A stretch of 64,000 nt of DNA. Origin: JAVXNW01 sp036645575. Its GTDB lineage: Bacteria > Bacillota > Clostridia > Christensenellales > Aristaeellaceae. This document shows positions 41,665-49,166 of this stretch, piece after piece (the first letter of the stretch is position 1; every line of letters starts with the position of its first letter). The notes under the pieces are model-generated. The model worked only from the letters and a program-made list of their open reading frames with translations, made no database searches and was not told the origin of the DNA. The stretch is from the NCBI GenBank assembly GCA_036645575.1, contig JAVXNW010000001.1, positions 31,193 to 95,192 of the forward strand, given 5' to 3'. The position numbers and the translations under genes are program-made.

Positions 41665-42438
41665 ATGGAGGGCATACGCGCGGTTTTTTTCGACATCGAC
41701 GGTACGCTGATCGGGCGGGGTATGCCCAACATCCCGCCGCGCGCGCGCTCGGCCATGCGCGCGGCGCAGGCGCGGGGCGTAAAGATGTGCCTGTGCACCG
41801 GGCGCACGCCGGATGAGCTCGCGCAATTCGAGGCGTATCCCTTTGACGCCTTCGCGGTGATGAACGGGCAGTACTGCTACACCCCGGACAAGACGCTCAG
41901 GCTCCACGCGCTTGCGAAGCGGGACGTGCGCACGCTCGTGGAACTGCTCGAGACGGAGGACTTTGCGTGCGGCTTTGTGGAATTGCACCGCGCCTATGTA
42001 AACCGCGTGACCGAGCACGTCACGCGGATGTTCGCGGGGTCGCATTTGCCGGTTCCGCCCGTGGGCGATCCCCGCGACGCGCTTGTGGCCGACGTCTATC
42101 AGGTCAACCTGTTCACGACGCCCGAGCATGAGGCGCAGATCCTTCACAGACTTCCCGGCTGCGAGGCCAAGCGCTGGTGCCCGACCTACGCGGACGTGAT
42201 CGCGCGCGGCGGCGGCAAGGGTCATGGCGTTCGCGCGATCCTTGCGCACTTTGGCATTTCCCCGGAACAAGCGCTCAGCGTGGGCGACGGCGAAAACGAC
42301 ATCGACATGTTCCGCGTGACCGCGCACTCCGCCGCGATGGGCAACGCCGCCGAAATCGTGCGCACCAGCGCCACCTACGTGACCGCCCGCTACGACCAAG
42401 ACGGCATCGTCCAAGCGCTGTCCCACTTTGGCCTCTGA
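41665..42438 (+). CDS. Cof-type HAD-superfamily hydrolase
   Basis: This 257-residue protein has HAD motif I FFDIDGTLIG (nucleophile Asp), motif II in LCTGRTPDEL, and motifs III/IV in GGGKGHGVRAIL and SVGDGENDIDMF. It is a IIB-cap (Cof) phosphatase of unknown substrate. Its ATG immediately follows the sirtuin stop, with GCAGGAGGGG in the sirtuin's last codons, so the two are co-translated. The gene converges on the carboxypeptidase gene, whose 3' end has been partly duplicated in the gap. Confidence 0.88.
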   Translation: MEGIRAVFFDIDGTLIGRGMPNIPPRARSAMRAAQARGVKMCLCTGRTPDELAQFEAYPFDAFAVMNGQYCYTPDKTLRLHALAKRDVRTLVELLETEDFACGFVELHRAYVNRVTEHVTRMFAGSHLPVPPVGDPRDALVADVYQVNLFTTPEHEAQILHRLPGCEAKRWCPTYADVIARGGGKGHGVRAILAHFGISPEQALSVGDGENDIDMFRVTAHSAAMGNAAEIVRTSATYVTARYDQDGIVQALSHFGL

Positions 42439-42468
42439 TGGGGCGGCCATCGACCTGTGCGCGGCCGC

Positions 42469-42529
42469 AGGCGCGCAGCGCGTCAAAGCCGCAGTCCGTT
42501 AGGCGCGCAGCGCGTCAAAGCCGTAGTCC
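42469..42529. repeat. 32-bp-period duplication of the carboxypeptidase 3' end
   Basis: The segment 42501-42529 (last codons of the carboxypeptidase gene, minus strand) is repeated at 42469-42497 with one base difference. The extra copy lies just past the stop codon. Confidence 0.85.
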
Positions 42530-43377
42530 AGCATCACCTTGGTGTCAATCCACTTGGGAGACTTGGTCGATCCGGCGTTTAGGACGACGGAGATCAGCGT
42601 ATTTCCGTCCTTTTCGCCCACGCACACGAAGCACTGGCCGGCCAAAGCGGCATAGCCGGTCTTTCCGCCCTTGGCGTAGGGCGAATAGTACTGCGAATCG
42701 GGGTCAAGGATCGCGTAGTGGTTGCTGAGCGTAATGGCCGGGCGCAGGTTGGTCTTTTGCATCGTGTGCTGCCGGTCAAATAGAATCTCGCGGAAGGCGG
42801 CGCGCTCAAGCCCGTGGCGCGTGAGCGTGGCCAGATCGCGGGCGGTTGACAGGTGGCCGGGTTCCGGATAGCCGTGCGGGTTGACAAATTGCGTGTTCTT
42901 TAGCCCCAACTGCCGGGCACGCGCGTTCATCTCGGCGACAAAGCCGTCGACGGAGCCTGAAACAAGCGTGCCGATCGCGTTGGCCGCGTCGTTACCCGAT
43001 TTGATCATCAGCCCGTACAACAGGTCGCGCAAGGGCATCTTTTCGCCCGGATACACGGGCACGCGCGTCGAGTCGGCGGGCGCTTTTCCGGCGGAATCAG
43101 GCACGACAATCATCTGATCGACCGGGCCTTTTTCAAGCGCCAATAACAGCGTCATCAGCTTGGTCGTGCTGGCGGGCGCTTTTTTTTCGTCCGCGTTTTT
43201 TTCAAATAGGACGCGGCCGGTCTTCGCGTCGATCAAGATGGCGGCTTGCGCGGTAATTGCCGCCGGAGAAAGCGCCTCTTGGGCGATCGCAGGGGTATCC
43301 ACGGCCGGAGCGGCCATGCAGGCACTCAGCAGCGCGCATGAAAGCATCATGGCGATATAGCGGGTTTTCATCCTCAT
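42499..43377 (-). CDS. D-alanyl-D-alanine carboxypeptidase (DacF/PBP5-like), possible lipoprotein
   Basis: The 292-residue S11 peptidase removes the terminal D-Ala from peptidoglycan stem peptides. Active-site motifs are STTK (Ser70, Lys73), SGN in MIKSGNDAAN and KTG in GGKTGYAAL. Unlike most family members it lacks the extra C-terminal domain and amphipathic membrane anchor. Its N-terminus contains LLSAC (Cys20), a plausible lipobox, so it may instead be anchored by lipid; this is inference. The ATG at 43377 follows GGGAGGTG. Long open frame upstream has no start signal. Confidence 0.92.
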   Translation of the reverse strand: MRMKTRYIAMMLSCALLSACMAAPAVDTPAIAQEALSPAAITAQAAILIDAKTGRVLFEKNADEKKAPASTTKLMTLLLALEKGPVDQMIVVPDSAGKAPADSTRVPVYPGEKMPLRDLLYGLMIKSGNDAANAIGTLVSGSVDGFVAEMNARARQLGLKNTQFVNPHGYPEPGHLSTARDLATLTRHGLERAAFREILFDRQHTMQKTNLRPAITLSNHYAILDPDSQYYSPYAKGGKTGYAALAGQCFVCVGEKDGNTLISVVLNAGSTKSPKWIDTKVMLDYGFDALRA

Positions 43378-43460
43378 CGTCACCTCCCGGTACGATCTAT
43401 GGGACGCATAGCTTGCGACAAATGATGCAATAAATCGCCTGATGGATGCAATTGACAGAC

Positions 43461-43490
43461 AAAAAGGCCCGCCCGAAAGGCCGGGCGGGA
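43461..43490 (-). terminator. Intrinsic terminator after the HD-domain gene
   Basis: On the minus strand CCCGCCCG pairs with CGGGCGGG, followed by CCTTTTTG. It ends the cobO-HD transcript. Confidence 0.8.
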
Positions 43491-43541
43491 ACAAAAAACG
43501 CATTAAAATTGGGACGAAATGGCATTTGAAACAGGCGACGA

Positions 43542-44117
43542 TCAGAGCCCTTCCTGAACGCTCGCTTCGCAGGATTTCATCGCTTCGAGCGTCTTTTCAA
43601 GCAGCGTCTCAAGCGGCCAACCGAGCAAATCTGCGCCCTGCTCAATGACGTCGCGCGAGCAGCCCGCGGCAAATTTCTTGTCCTTGAACTTCTTTTTGAC
43701 GCTCTTTACGTCCATATCGAGGACGCTCTTTGACGGGCGCATCAGCGCCGCCGCGCCGATCAGACCCGATAGTTCATCCGCCGCGAACAGCACCTTTTCC
43801 ATGGGATGTTCAGGCGCGACGTCTGCGCACAGGCCGTACCCGTGGCTCACCACCGCGTGGATAAATTCCGGCTCCGCGCCGATCTCTGCCAACAATTCCG
43901 GCGCCTTGACGCAGTGCTGCTGCGGGTATTTTTCAAAATCCACATCGTGCAATAGCCCCGTAAGCGCCCAGAACGCGCGATCCTCCGCATAGCCCAGGTC
44001 GCCCGCAAACCAGTCCATCACGCCCTCCATCGTCAAGGCGTGCGTGATGTGAAAGGGTTCTTCGTTGTACTTTTTGAGAAGCGCCACCGCCTGAACCTGC
44101 GTGATACTCGTCGTCAT
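43542..44117 (-). CDS. HD-domain (HDIG-type) hydrolase
   Basis: This 191-residue HD-superfamily protein has a metal-binding set: H in FHITHALTMEG, HD in LTGLLHDVDFEKYPQQH, and a His in AVVSHGYG. Members are phosphohydrolases; the substrate is unknown. The C-terminal part includes a Lys-rich stretch VKSVKKKFKDKKFAAG. It starts 17 bp after cobO, so it is probably co-transcribed, though no functional link to B12 is evident. Confidence 0.85.
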   Translation of the reverse strand: MTTSITQVQAVALLKKYNEEPFHITHALTMEGVMDWFAGDLGYAEDRAFWALTGLLHDVDFEKYPQQHCVKAPELLAEIGAEPEFIHAVVSHGYGLCADVAPEHPMEKVLFAADELSGLIGAAALMRPSKSVLDMDVKSVKKKFKDKKFAAGCSRDVIEQGADLLGWPLETLLEKTLEAMKSCEASVQEGL

Positions 44118-44134
44118 GGGTCGTTCCTCCCAAT

Positions 44135-44665
44135 TTAGTATTCGATGCCCTTGCGCGCATGGACGCCATCTTCGTAGGGGTGCTTGATCGCGCGCATCTC
44201 GGTGACGTAATCCGCCTTGGCAAGCAGTTTGTCCGGCGCGGCGCGGCCGGTCAGCACAAGCTCGGTGCCCGGGTTTCGGTGATCCATCAGGTAGCTGATC
44301 GAGGCAATGTCGAGCGCGCCTGAATGGAGCGCGCCCAGCGCCTCATCCAGGATCACCAGATCCACATCCTTTGAGCAGGCCGCCTCGCACGCCTCGTCAA
44401 AGAGCGCCTGTTGCGCCTCGATCCACGCCGCCTTTTCCTCGGGATTTAAATCCCACACAAACTTGGTCGTGGTCATATCGGCGCGCGCCACCTGTATGTT
44501 GTCGATCAGCGCCAGCGACTTGAGCTCCCCTGACGGCGAATTTTTGCAAAACTGGAAAATGCGCACAGTCAGTCCGTTGCCTGCGGCACGTATGGCGAGC
44601 CCCATCGCCGCGGTCGTCTTTCCTTTGCCATCCCCGGTATAAATCTGAACCAGCCCTTTGTTCAT
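44135..44665 (-). CDS. cobO: Cob(I)yrinic acid a,c-diamide / cob(I)alamin adenosyltransferase (CobO/BtuR family)
   Basis: This 176-residue P-loop enzyme attaches the adenosyl group of ATP to cobalt of corrinoids. The nucleotide loop is YTGDGKGKTTAA (residues 9-20), with VDLVILDEALGALHSG as the Walker B-like part and PGTELVLTGRAAP near the end. It complements cobT, cobS and cobC 11 kb away and also serves salvage of corrinoids. GGAGGTATC precedes the ATG, and a promoter candidate is at 44696-44724. An HD-domain gene follows in the same operon. Confidence 0.95.
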   Translation of the reverse strand: MNKGLVQIYTGDGKGKTTAAMGLAIRAAGNGLTVRIFQFCKNSPSGELKSLALIDNIQVARADMTTTKFVWDLNPEEKAAWIEAQQALFDEACEAACSKDVDLVILDEALGALHSGALDIASISYLMDHRNPGTELVLTGRAAPDKLLAKADYVTEMRAIKHPYEDGVHARKGIEY

Positions 44666-44695
44666 CTACTCGATACCTCCAACAATTATGGTGTT

Positions 44696-44724
44696 ATTGT
44701 AACGCTAAATGGGCTCAAGGGCAA
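44696..44724 (-). promoter_or_regulatory. Candidate promoter of cobO
   Basis: On the minus strand TTGCCC and TACAAT are separated by 17 bp, about 30 bp upstream of the ATG. Confidence 0.55.
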
Positions 44725-44758
44725 TGGCGTGAGGGCGATAAACGCAAATTTCACGAAA

Positions 44759-46150
44759 TTAAACCTCGGTGATTCGATGAGATGAGTCGCTGTCTTTTCC
44801 GAGCTTTCGGTAGGAGAGGAAGAACAGCACGCAGGTTGTGCACACCGCGAGGAAATCCGCAATCGGCTCCGCAAGGAACACGCCCATCACCTTGTTGGGG
44901 ACCATGTGCGGAAGGATCATGATCAGCGGGATCAGCAGCAGCACCTTGCGAAGCAGCGCGAGAAACACCGAAATCTTGGCGTTGCCGATGGCGATAAAGG
45001 TCTGCTGGCAGGCAATCTGCGCGCCAAACATGAGGGATGTCGCCATGTAGATGCGCATCGCCCAGATCGCATAGGCGCTCAAGGCGGCGTCGCTGCTGAA
45101 GATGCCCACGAACACCTGCGGCGCGAACATCGCAATGCTCCACAGCGCGGTCGAATACGTGAGGCAGGCGATCAGCAGCACGCGAAAGCCCTTCTTGACG
45201 CGCGCAATATTGCCCGCGCCATAGTTGAAGCTGACGATCGGCTGGCTGCCCTGCGTGAGCCCTTGCAGCGGCAGCATCGAGAACTGCATGACGCTTGACA
45301 GGATGGTCATGGAGCCCACCGCAATGTCGCCGCCGTAGGTGGCAAGCGACGTGTTAAAGCACACCGAAATGACGCTCTCGGTAAACTGCATGATGAACGG
45401 CGACAGGCCAAGCGCCAAGCACGGAGCGATTACCTTCCAATCGACCGGCAAATTCTCCTTGCGAATGCGCAAGTAGCTCTTGCTCGAGAAGAGGAACCGC
45501 ACGACAAAGACGCTTGAAATCGCCTGCGAGATGATCGTCGCCAGCGCCGCGCCCTTGACGCCCATGCCAAAGGTGAAGATGAACAGCGGGTCTAGGACGA
45601 TGTTGCACACCGCGCCGATCGCCACCGTCAACATGCCGGTCTTGGCATAGCCTTGGGTGTTGATAAACGCGTTCATGCCAAGGGATATCTGCACAAAGAT
45701 CGTGCCCATCGTGTAGATCTTCATGTAATCCCACGCGTAGCCAATCGTGTTCTCGCTCGCGCCAAACAGCATCAGGATGTCGCGCCCAAAGTACAAAAAC
45801 ACGGCGGTCAGGATCACCGAGACGCCGACCAACAGCGTGAGGCAGTTGCCCATGATCTTCTCGGCCTGCTTTTTGTCGTCGCGCCCCAACATGATCGCGG
45901 CACGGGGCGCGCCGCCCATGCTGATCAGCGCGGCAAACGCCGAAATGGCCATGATGACCGGCATCGTCACGCCGACCCCCGTCAGCGCGGCCGTGCCCAC
46001 GCCCTCGATATGGCCGATGTACATGCGGTCGACCATGTTGTACAGGACGTTGATGATCTGCGCGACAATCGCCGGAACCGCCAGCTTAAACAGCAGCTTG
46101 GTGACGCTTCCTTTGCTTAAATCTACCTTTTCCACCTGAGCCTGATTCAT
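44759..46150 (-). CDS. MATE-family multidrug efflux transporter
   Basis: This 463-residue protein has about twelve membrane segments in two similar halves. The MATE opening LLFKLAVPAIVAQIINVLYNMVDRMYIGH and the mid-protein PLQGLTQGSQPIVSFNYGAG signature (cited in part) are clear. It would export cationic drugs or metabolites using Na+ or H+. It overlaps the upstream marR gene by four bases, so the two are co-expressed; the MarR protein likely represses both through the operator at 46629-46659. Confidence 0.93.
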   Translation of the reverse strand: MNQAQVEKVDLSKGSVTKLLFKLAVPAIVAQIINVLYNMVDRMYIGHIEGVGTAALTGVGVTMPVIMAISAFAALISMGGAPRAAIMLGRDDKKQAEKIMGNCLTLLVGVSVILTAVFLYFGRDILMLFGASENTIGYAWDYMKIYTMGTIFVQISLGMNAFINTQGYAKTGMLTVAIGAVCNIVLDPLFIFTFGMGVKGAALATIISQAISSVFVVRFLFSSKSYLRIRKENLPVDWKVIAPCLALGLSPFIMQFTESVISVCFNTSLATYGGDIAVGSMTILSSVMQFSMLPLQGLTQGSQPIVSFNYGAGNIARVKKGFRVLLIACLTYSTALWSIAMFAPQVFVGIFSSDAALSAYAIWAMRIYMATSLMFGAQIACQQTFIAIGNAKISVFLALLRKVLLLIPLIMILPHMVPNKVMGVFLAEPIADFLAVCTTCVLFFLSYRKLGKDSDSSHRITEV

Positions 46151-46599
46151 ATCTGTCTGCCCTCTTTCGTCAGTTCTTCTAGGTTATCGTGAAGCCGCTT
46201 GAGCGTGTCGTCGGTGATGCGCAGCGCCTCCGGATCAATCCCGACCCCCAAGCTCTCTAGCAGATTCTTCTCGGCATTTTCAAGCCGGTGCGCAATCTCC
46301 TGACTCTTGCCCTCCAGCCGAAGGTGCACAATGCGCCGATCGCTGTCGTCCGTCGCGGTGTGCAAAAAGCCGTCCTTGGCAAGCCGATCGACCGAACGCG
46401 CGATCAATCCCTTGGAGACGCCCTTGAAGCGCGCGATGTCCTTGGCCGTATCGAGCACCGGCGCGTTGTTGAACAGGAACATGAGCACCGTGATCTCGCC
46501 CGGCGTAAAGCGATACTCCGCCACCTCGCGCTGGAAATACTGCTTGTAGAGCAGCTCCATGCGGGCAATCTCATAGAAATACCCATTCTCAAATCGCAT
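46147..46599 (-). CDS. MarR-family transcriptional regulator
   Basis: This 150-residue winged-helix protein has the recognition region AKDIARFKGVSKGLIARSVD and the wing DGFLHTATDDSDRRIVHLRL, as in MarR repressors. It overlaps the MATE pump gene and is first in the operon. An inverted repeat sits between the -10 and the gene, fitting autorepression relieved by a ligand of the pump. GAGGGGGCG lies just upstream of the ATG. Confidence 0.93.
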   Translation of the reverse strand: MRFENGYFYEIARMELLYKQYFQREVAEYRFTPGEITVLMFLFNNAPVLDTAKDIARFKGVSKGLIARSVDRLAKDGFLHTATDDSDRRIVHLRLEGKSQEIAHRLENAEKNLLESLGVGIDPEALRITDDTLKRLHDNLEELTKEGRQI

Positions 46600-46628
46600 C
46601 TGCGCGCCCCCTCAAGCCGAAAATAAAA

Positions 46629-46684
46629 TAGTATACAAGTAAACCATCAGGGAATACTATAGCGCCATCCCGGCGCGAAGTCAA
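46629..46684 (-). promoter_or_regulatory. Promoter and operator of the marR-MATE operon
   Basis: On the minus strand TTGACT (46684-46679), 17-bp spacer and TATAGT (46661-46656). The inverted repeat TAGTAT...ATACTA (46629-46634 and 46654-46659) overlaps the -10 and covers the start-point region, a normal place for a MarR operator. Confidence 0.7.
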
Positions 46685-47016
46685 GTAAAATCTCCGCACA
46701 AACAAGGCCTTGCTTTTTCGTCCGGCATGCGGTTCGAAAAAAGTCGGACGCCAGCCCGGTTTTGCGTACTTGACCCGAATACCCGGTAGCGACGCGCGCC
46801 CCGAAGGCTTGATAAATGCGCGCCCGGAAATTGACTTTTTCAAACGCAACCCCGATAAAAAGCACCGCCGCGTCACGAAGAAACGGCAGTGCTTTTTGTC
46901 GGGGCGTTTGGCTGTATCCGGATGAAAACTAAGCCGGCGAGAAAGCGCCTTGCGCGGGCGGGCTTTCTCGATTGCGCCTTGCCCAAAGTCCTTTTGCGGG
47001 CGGGTTTTTAGGCTAA
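46685..47016. other. Non-coding region with two hairpins
   Basis: No gene is supported. It holds a long stem at 46850-46904 and a second one, CGAGAAAGC/GCTTTCTCG, at 46938-46970. Next to the latter, GCGCCTTGC and GCGGGCGGG each occur twice in direct orientation (46945-47007). These probably end the leftward Ig-like protein gene. Confidence 0.6.
46850..46904. terminator. Long imperfect hairpin, probable terminator
   Basis: Arms 46850-46865 and 46889-46904 pair over 16 positions with a single G-U type mismatch. Internal AAAAA/TTTTT tracts and a 23-nt loop complete it. Confidence 0.6.
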
Positions 47017-48999
47017 CTACGGCGCAAAGATCACGTCCGCGCAGTTGGCGGGCCAGACCTGCACCTGCGGAACGCCCTCGTGAAGGTAGGCAAGGGCGTT
47101 GATGTTGTAGTAGTTGCTGTAGAACGCGCGCTTGACGCCGTAATAGGTGTAGCGGCCAATTTCCGCCAGCGTCACCTGACCGTCCCCGTTTTCGTCCGCC
47201 GCAAAGGCGACGGGCGCGTTCTTTTGCGTATCCCAGCCAATGCCCATGGCCAGCGTGTCCAGGAACAGGTCGGTTCCGTACCAGTTGGCCAGCCGTTCAT
47301 CCTGACACGCTTCGTCATATGCGCCCCAAGCGTTTTGATCCTTTCCGGTAGCGCACAGCACCCGGTATTTGTCCGTCGCCAATTCGCCCGAGCGCGGCCT
47401 TGCGCCGCCGGCAAACGCGCGAATAAAGCGCTGCGCCGTGCCCTTGGTGATCGCCGCGCCGCTGTAGCTGCCCGACATCATCAAAACGATCGTGCCCGGC
47501 ACCCGGTCGAGCGCGTCGCGCAGCTGGGCAGAGGTCACAAACCCGGTCTGCGTGTCGTCGCTCAGCAGGATTTTATAGGTGCCGTCCGCCGTCGGCTCAA
47601 GGCCGAGCGTGATGAGCGCCACGTAGCTCACATCGTCCTGATCCGCGCCGTCCAGCGCGTGGACGAGGCGGTCAAGCGCCGCTTCGCCGCTTTGGCTCGA
47701 GGTGATCAGGGTGGTCGCGATGCCGCCGGTTCCGCCAAAGGAGGACTGCGCCAGCGCGTTTTGCGTGTTGAAGGCCAGAAAGCGCGAACAGCTGCTGCTT
47801 CCGACGAGGTTGGCCGAGTCGCCCGCAGCCAAGATCGCCGCGCGGCGCACGATCTGCCCGGTCGGCTTGGTGGCGTTGTCCTGCGTCACGACCAAGTGCG
47901 CGTAGGCATAGACGCCCTTGGACGCGGTAGCGGTGACGTCGGCGGTTCCGGGCGCGTGCCCGGTTACGACGCCATCTTGATCCACCGTCGCGACGCTTGG
48001 GTTGCTGCTGACCCACTTGACGCGTTGAAGCGCGCCACTTGGCGCGACTTCCGCGGTCAACCGAACCGTGCCACCCACGCGCAACGCCTCAAACGCGCCG
48101 CTGATCGATACGGATTGGGGCTTTTTAGGCACAATGGTGAATGTGCGCTTTGCGCTGACCGCGCCTGCGCTGCAGGTGATCGTCACCTTGCCCGATCGAC
48201 CCGTGAACGTGACGTCGCCCAGCACGTTGACGTCGGCCAACTGCGCGTCGCTGCTCTGCCACGTTACGCCGCCCGTCGAATGGGCAGGCGTAACGTGGGC
48301 GTTCAGCGTCAGCATCTCGCCGGGCGCGACCTTGACCTTGCTCTTTTCCAGCACGACCTTTTGGGGCGCGACGCTGGGCATCAGCTGCGCGTCGTATTGC
48401 GCGCACAGCGCGTCAAATTGGGGAAGCACCGGTGCCTGCACGCTGGGCGCCACGAGCTGCTTGTCGCCCAGCGATTTCCGATAGGCGTTTAAGCGCTTTT
48501 CATAGGCCGTTTGAGTGAGATATCGGCCGTTTTCCCAAAATATCGGGCGGGATTTTTCGTCAACGGACGCAGCAAAGCGGATCTTGGGCGCAAAATAATT
48601 GCCGCTTAGCGCAATGGGCGCGACCAAGGACGCCGTATGCGCCGCGTAATCGGCGCTGCCCTCAAGCACCCACCGGGAACCTGCGCCCTTGGCGTAATGG
48701 GTTAAATCCGCCTTTGAAAAGGTGAAATCGCCGTAGTTGATCGTCTGCGGCGCCCACAGCTGACCTTGCACCACCGTGATCATCGTGATCGCGTTTTCAT
48801 CCACCAGGATGAGCTCCGGCATGCCGTCTAAATTGAGGTCCGCCAGCATGGCTTGCCGCGTCGTGGCGAAGGCGGGAACGGCCAGCATATTTCGGTACAG
48901 CGTGCGCCAATCGCTTGGCGAGGACTCGGACAGCGCCATGGGGAAGGCGCACAGGCTGAGCGTGAGCGCGAGCAGGCCGCTAAAAAATCTTTTGAACAT
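47017..48999 (-). CDS. Secreted Ig-like (BIG2) protein with a degenerate caspase-like domain
   Basis: The 660-residue product has a signal peptide (about 1-24). An N-terminal domain of about 190 residues includes an FG-GAP-like stretch (MLADLNLDGMPELILVDENA). Two bacterial Ig-like domains follow (about 210-370; APGEMLTLNAHVTPAHST and VKWVSSNPSVATVDQDGVV). The C-terminal 270 residues have the layout of clostridial C13/C14-type peptidases that follow Ig domains (DGADQDDVSYVAL, then TIVLMMSGSYSGAAI, then ENGDGQVTLAEIGRY). Where active members have SGHG and DSCHSG, this one has ITLG and SGSYSG, so the catalytic His and Cys seem lost. The ATG at 48999 follows AGAGGGAT. Confidence 0.75.
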   Translation of the reverse strand: MFKRFFSGLLALTLSLCAFPMALSESSPSDWRTLYRNMLAVPAFATTRQAMLADLNLDGMPELILVDENAITMITVVQGQLWAPQTINYGDFTFSKADLTHYAKGAGSRWVLEGSADYAAHTASLVAPIALSGNYFAPKIRFAASVDEKSRPIFWENGRYLTQTAYEKRLNAYRKSLGDKQLVAPSVQAPVLPQFDALCAQYDAQLMPSVAPQKVVLEKSKVKVAPGEMLTLNAHVTPAHSTGGVTWQSSDAQLADVNVLGDVTFTGRSGKVTITCSAGAVSAKRTFTIVPKKPQSVSISGAFEALRVGGTVRLTAEVAPSGALQRVKWVSSNPSVATVDQDGVVTGHAPGTADVTATASKGVYAYAHLVVTQDNATKPTGQIVRRAAILAAGDSANLVGSSSCSRFLAFNTQNALAQSSFGGTGGIATTLITSSQSGEAALDRLVHALDGADQDDVSYVALITLGLEPTADGTYKILLSDDTQTGFVTSAQLRDALDRVPGTIVLMMSGSYSGAAITKGTAQRFIRAFAGGARPRSGELATDKYRVLCATGKDQNAWGAYDEACQDERLANWYGTDLFLDTLAMGIGWDTQKNAPVAFAADENGDGQVTLAEIGRYTYYGVKRAFYSNYYNINALAYLHEGVPQVQVWPANCADVIFAP

Positions 49000-49101
49000 G
49001 CAATCCCTCTTTTCCATTTAGCTATGTCGGCTTATCGGCAGAACCTACGCGGCAGCGCCTCATGGCTGCGGCTGCGGCGGGAATGGGCATCTCTTTGGAA
49101 A

Positions 49102-49135
49102 TGGCCCCTTGCCACAATGCTGCGGAAAGGGGCCA
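49102..49135 (-). terminator. Hairpin after the 5'-nucleotidase gene
   Basis: TGGCCCCTT (49102-49110) pairs with AAGGGGCCA (49127-49135). On the minus strand it is followed only by TTTCC, so termination would be moderate. Confidence 0.6.
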
Positions 49136-49166
49136 CCCTCAGGGGATTGGATGCGGATAGCGCAAT

